From the NCBI RefSeq assembly GCF_013386825.1, contig NZ_JACARC010000002.1, positions 28,140 to 92,139 on the forward strand: a stretch of DNA of 64,000 nucleotides, in the 5' to 3' direction. Shown in pieces: positions 63,797-64,000 of this stretch. Within the stretch, counting starts at the first letter, position 1. Each line of letters begins with the position of its first letter. The DNA is from Pseudomonas sp. IPO3778. GTDB lineage: Bacteria; Pseudomonadota; Gammaproteobacteria; Pseudomonadales; Pseudomonadaceae. A model generated the notes under the pieces. That model saw only the letters and a program-made list of their open reading frames with translations, did no database searches and had not been told where the DNA came from. The translations under genes and the position numbers were made by a program.

Positions 63797-64000
63797 GAAG
63801 GGTCTCCCTTTCCAGAGTCGTCGGGCACTATAGCCGATCGTGTGGGGGCGCTATTGGTTGGTGTGTATATCCGTTATTTAGGTAACGGCCGCTATGGGTT
63901 CCGCTCTTACAGCGGGTCACTTTTGAAAGGAGCCCAAAAGTAACCAAAAGGCTCTTGCCCCACCACTCGACACCTCGCTCAGGCTCGGTGTGCCCGAACG
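63797..64000. other. Intergenic right edge with a Pseudomonas-type repeat fragment
   Basis: No supported gene. The last 90 bp (GAAAGGAGCCCAAAAGTAAC, CAAAAGGCTC and onwards) read like a boilerplate intergenic sequence that I associate with many Pseudomonas genomes. The repeat runs off the window. Confidence 0.4.

Overview
The window is a stretch of a Pseudomonas chromosome, most likely from the P. fluorescens group. The grounds are high-GC codon usage, at least fourteen intergenic REP/REPIN-type inverted repeats, and Pseudomonas-typical loci: cyoABCDE, the hmp/fhpR nitric-oxide pair, aapJQMP, rhlB next to a dauA-type gene, moaC-moaD-moaE, and queC. I see no rRNA, tRNA, CRISPR array, prophage or insertion sequence.

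Layout. 0-3 kb: an unidentified gene end, then a degraded chaperone-usher fimbrial operon on the minus strand (two pilins and an usher cut to 371 codons, no chaperone). 3-8 kb: a YqjI/YqjH-like PadR regulator and siderophore reductase, two small conserved genes, and a ZnuD-like TonB receptor behind a Zur-like site. 8-12.5 kb: an AruH-like aminotransferase, a GNAT enzyme, a YefM-YoeB toxin-antitoxin pair and two unknown genes. 12.6-16.3 kb: a three-subunit periplasmic FAD sugar/polyol dehydrogenase complex. 16.5-19.6 kb: a serine-hydroxymethyltransferase-like protein that has lost its catalytic residues, divergent from an HTH regulator that overlaps a YhhQ/VUT-type transporter. 19.7-28.2 kb: queC, cytochrome bo3 oxidase, dsbB and flavohemoprotein. 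28.2-38.6 kb: fhpR, an EamA exporter, an AraC regulator, PBP4, a YncE-like propeller overlapping a siderophore receptor, a GST and a GIY-YIG protein. 39.3-48.5 kb: an RcsB-like response regulator, an orphan receiver-HPt protein, and a complete chaperone-usher operon whose five structural proteins are DUF1120-like paralogues. 48.5-64 kb: an MFS/GntR pair, MqsRA, the aap amino-acid importer, an esterase, rhlB, dauA, Mo-cofactor genes, phoH and a polysaccharide deacetylase.

How the genes work together. Several local circuits can be read from the DNA. Three GT-N7-AC NorR-type boxes and a sigma-54-like promoter link fhpR to hmp. A perfect 23-bp palindrome precedes mqsRA. Paired TGTACG motifs 12 bp apart precede yefM-yoeB. 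A 22-bp inverted repeat precedes the PadR-reductase operon. AruH and DauA-type enzymes can both yield 2-ketoarginine.

The two least ordinary regions are: (1) the SHMT-like pseudoenzyme / HTH regulator / VUT transporter cassette at 16.5-19.6 kb; and (2) the DUF1120 fimbrial operon with its RcsB-like and receiver-HPt proteins but no sensor kinase. RcsB-box-like direct repeats also lie upstream of the degraded fimbrial operon 37 kb away, suggesting a link between the two loci (inference).
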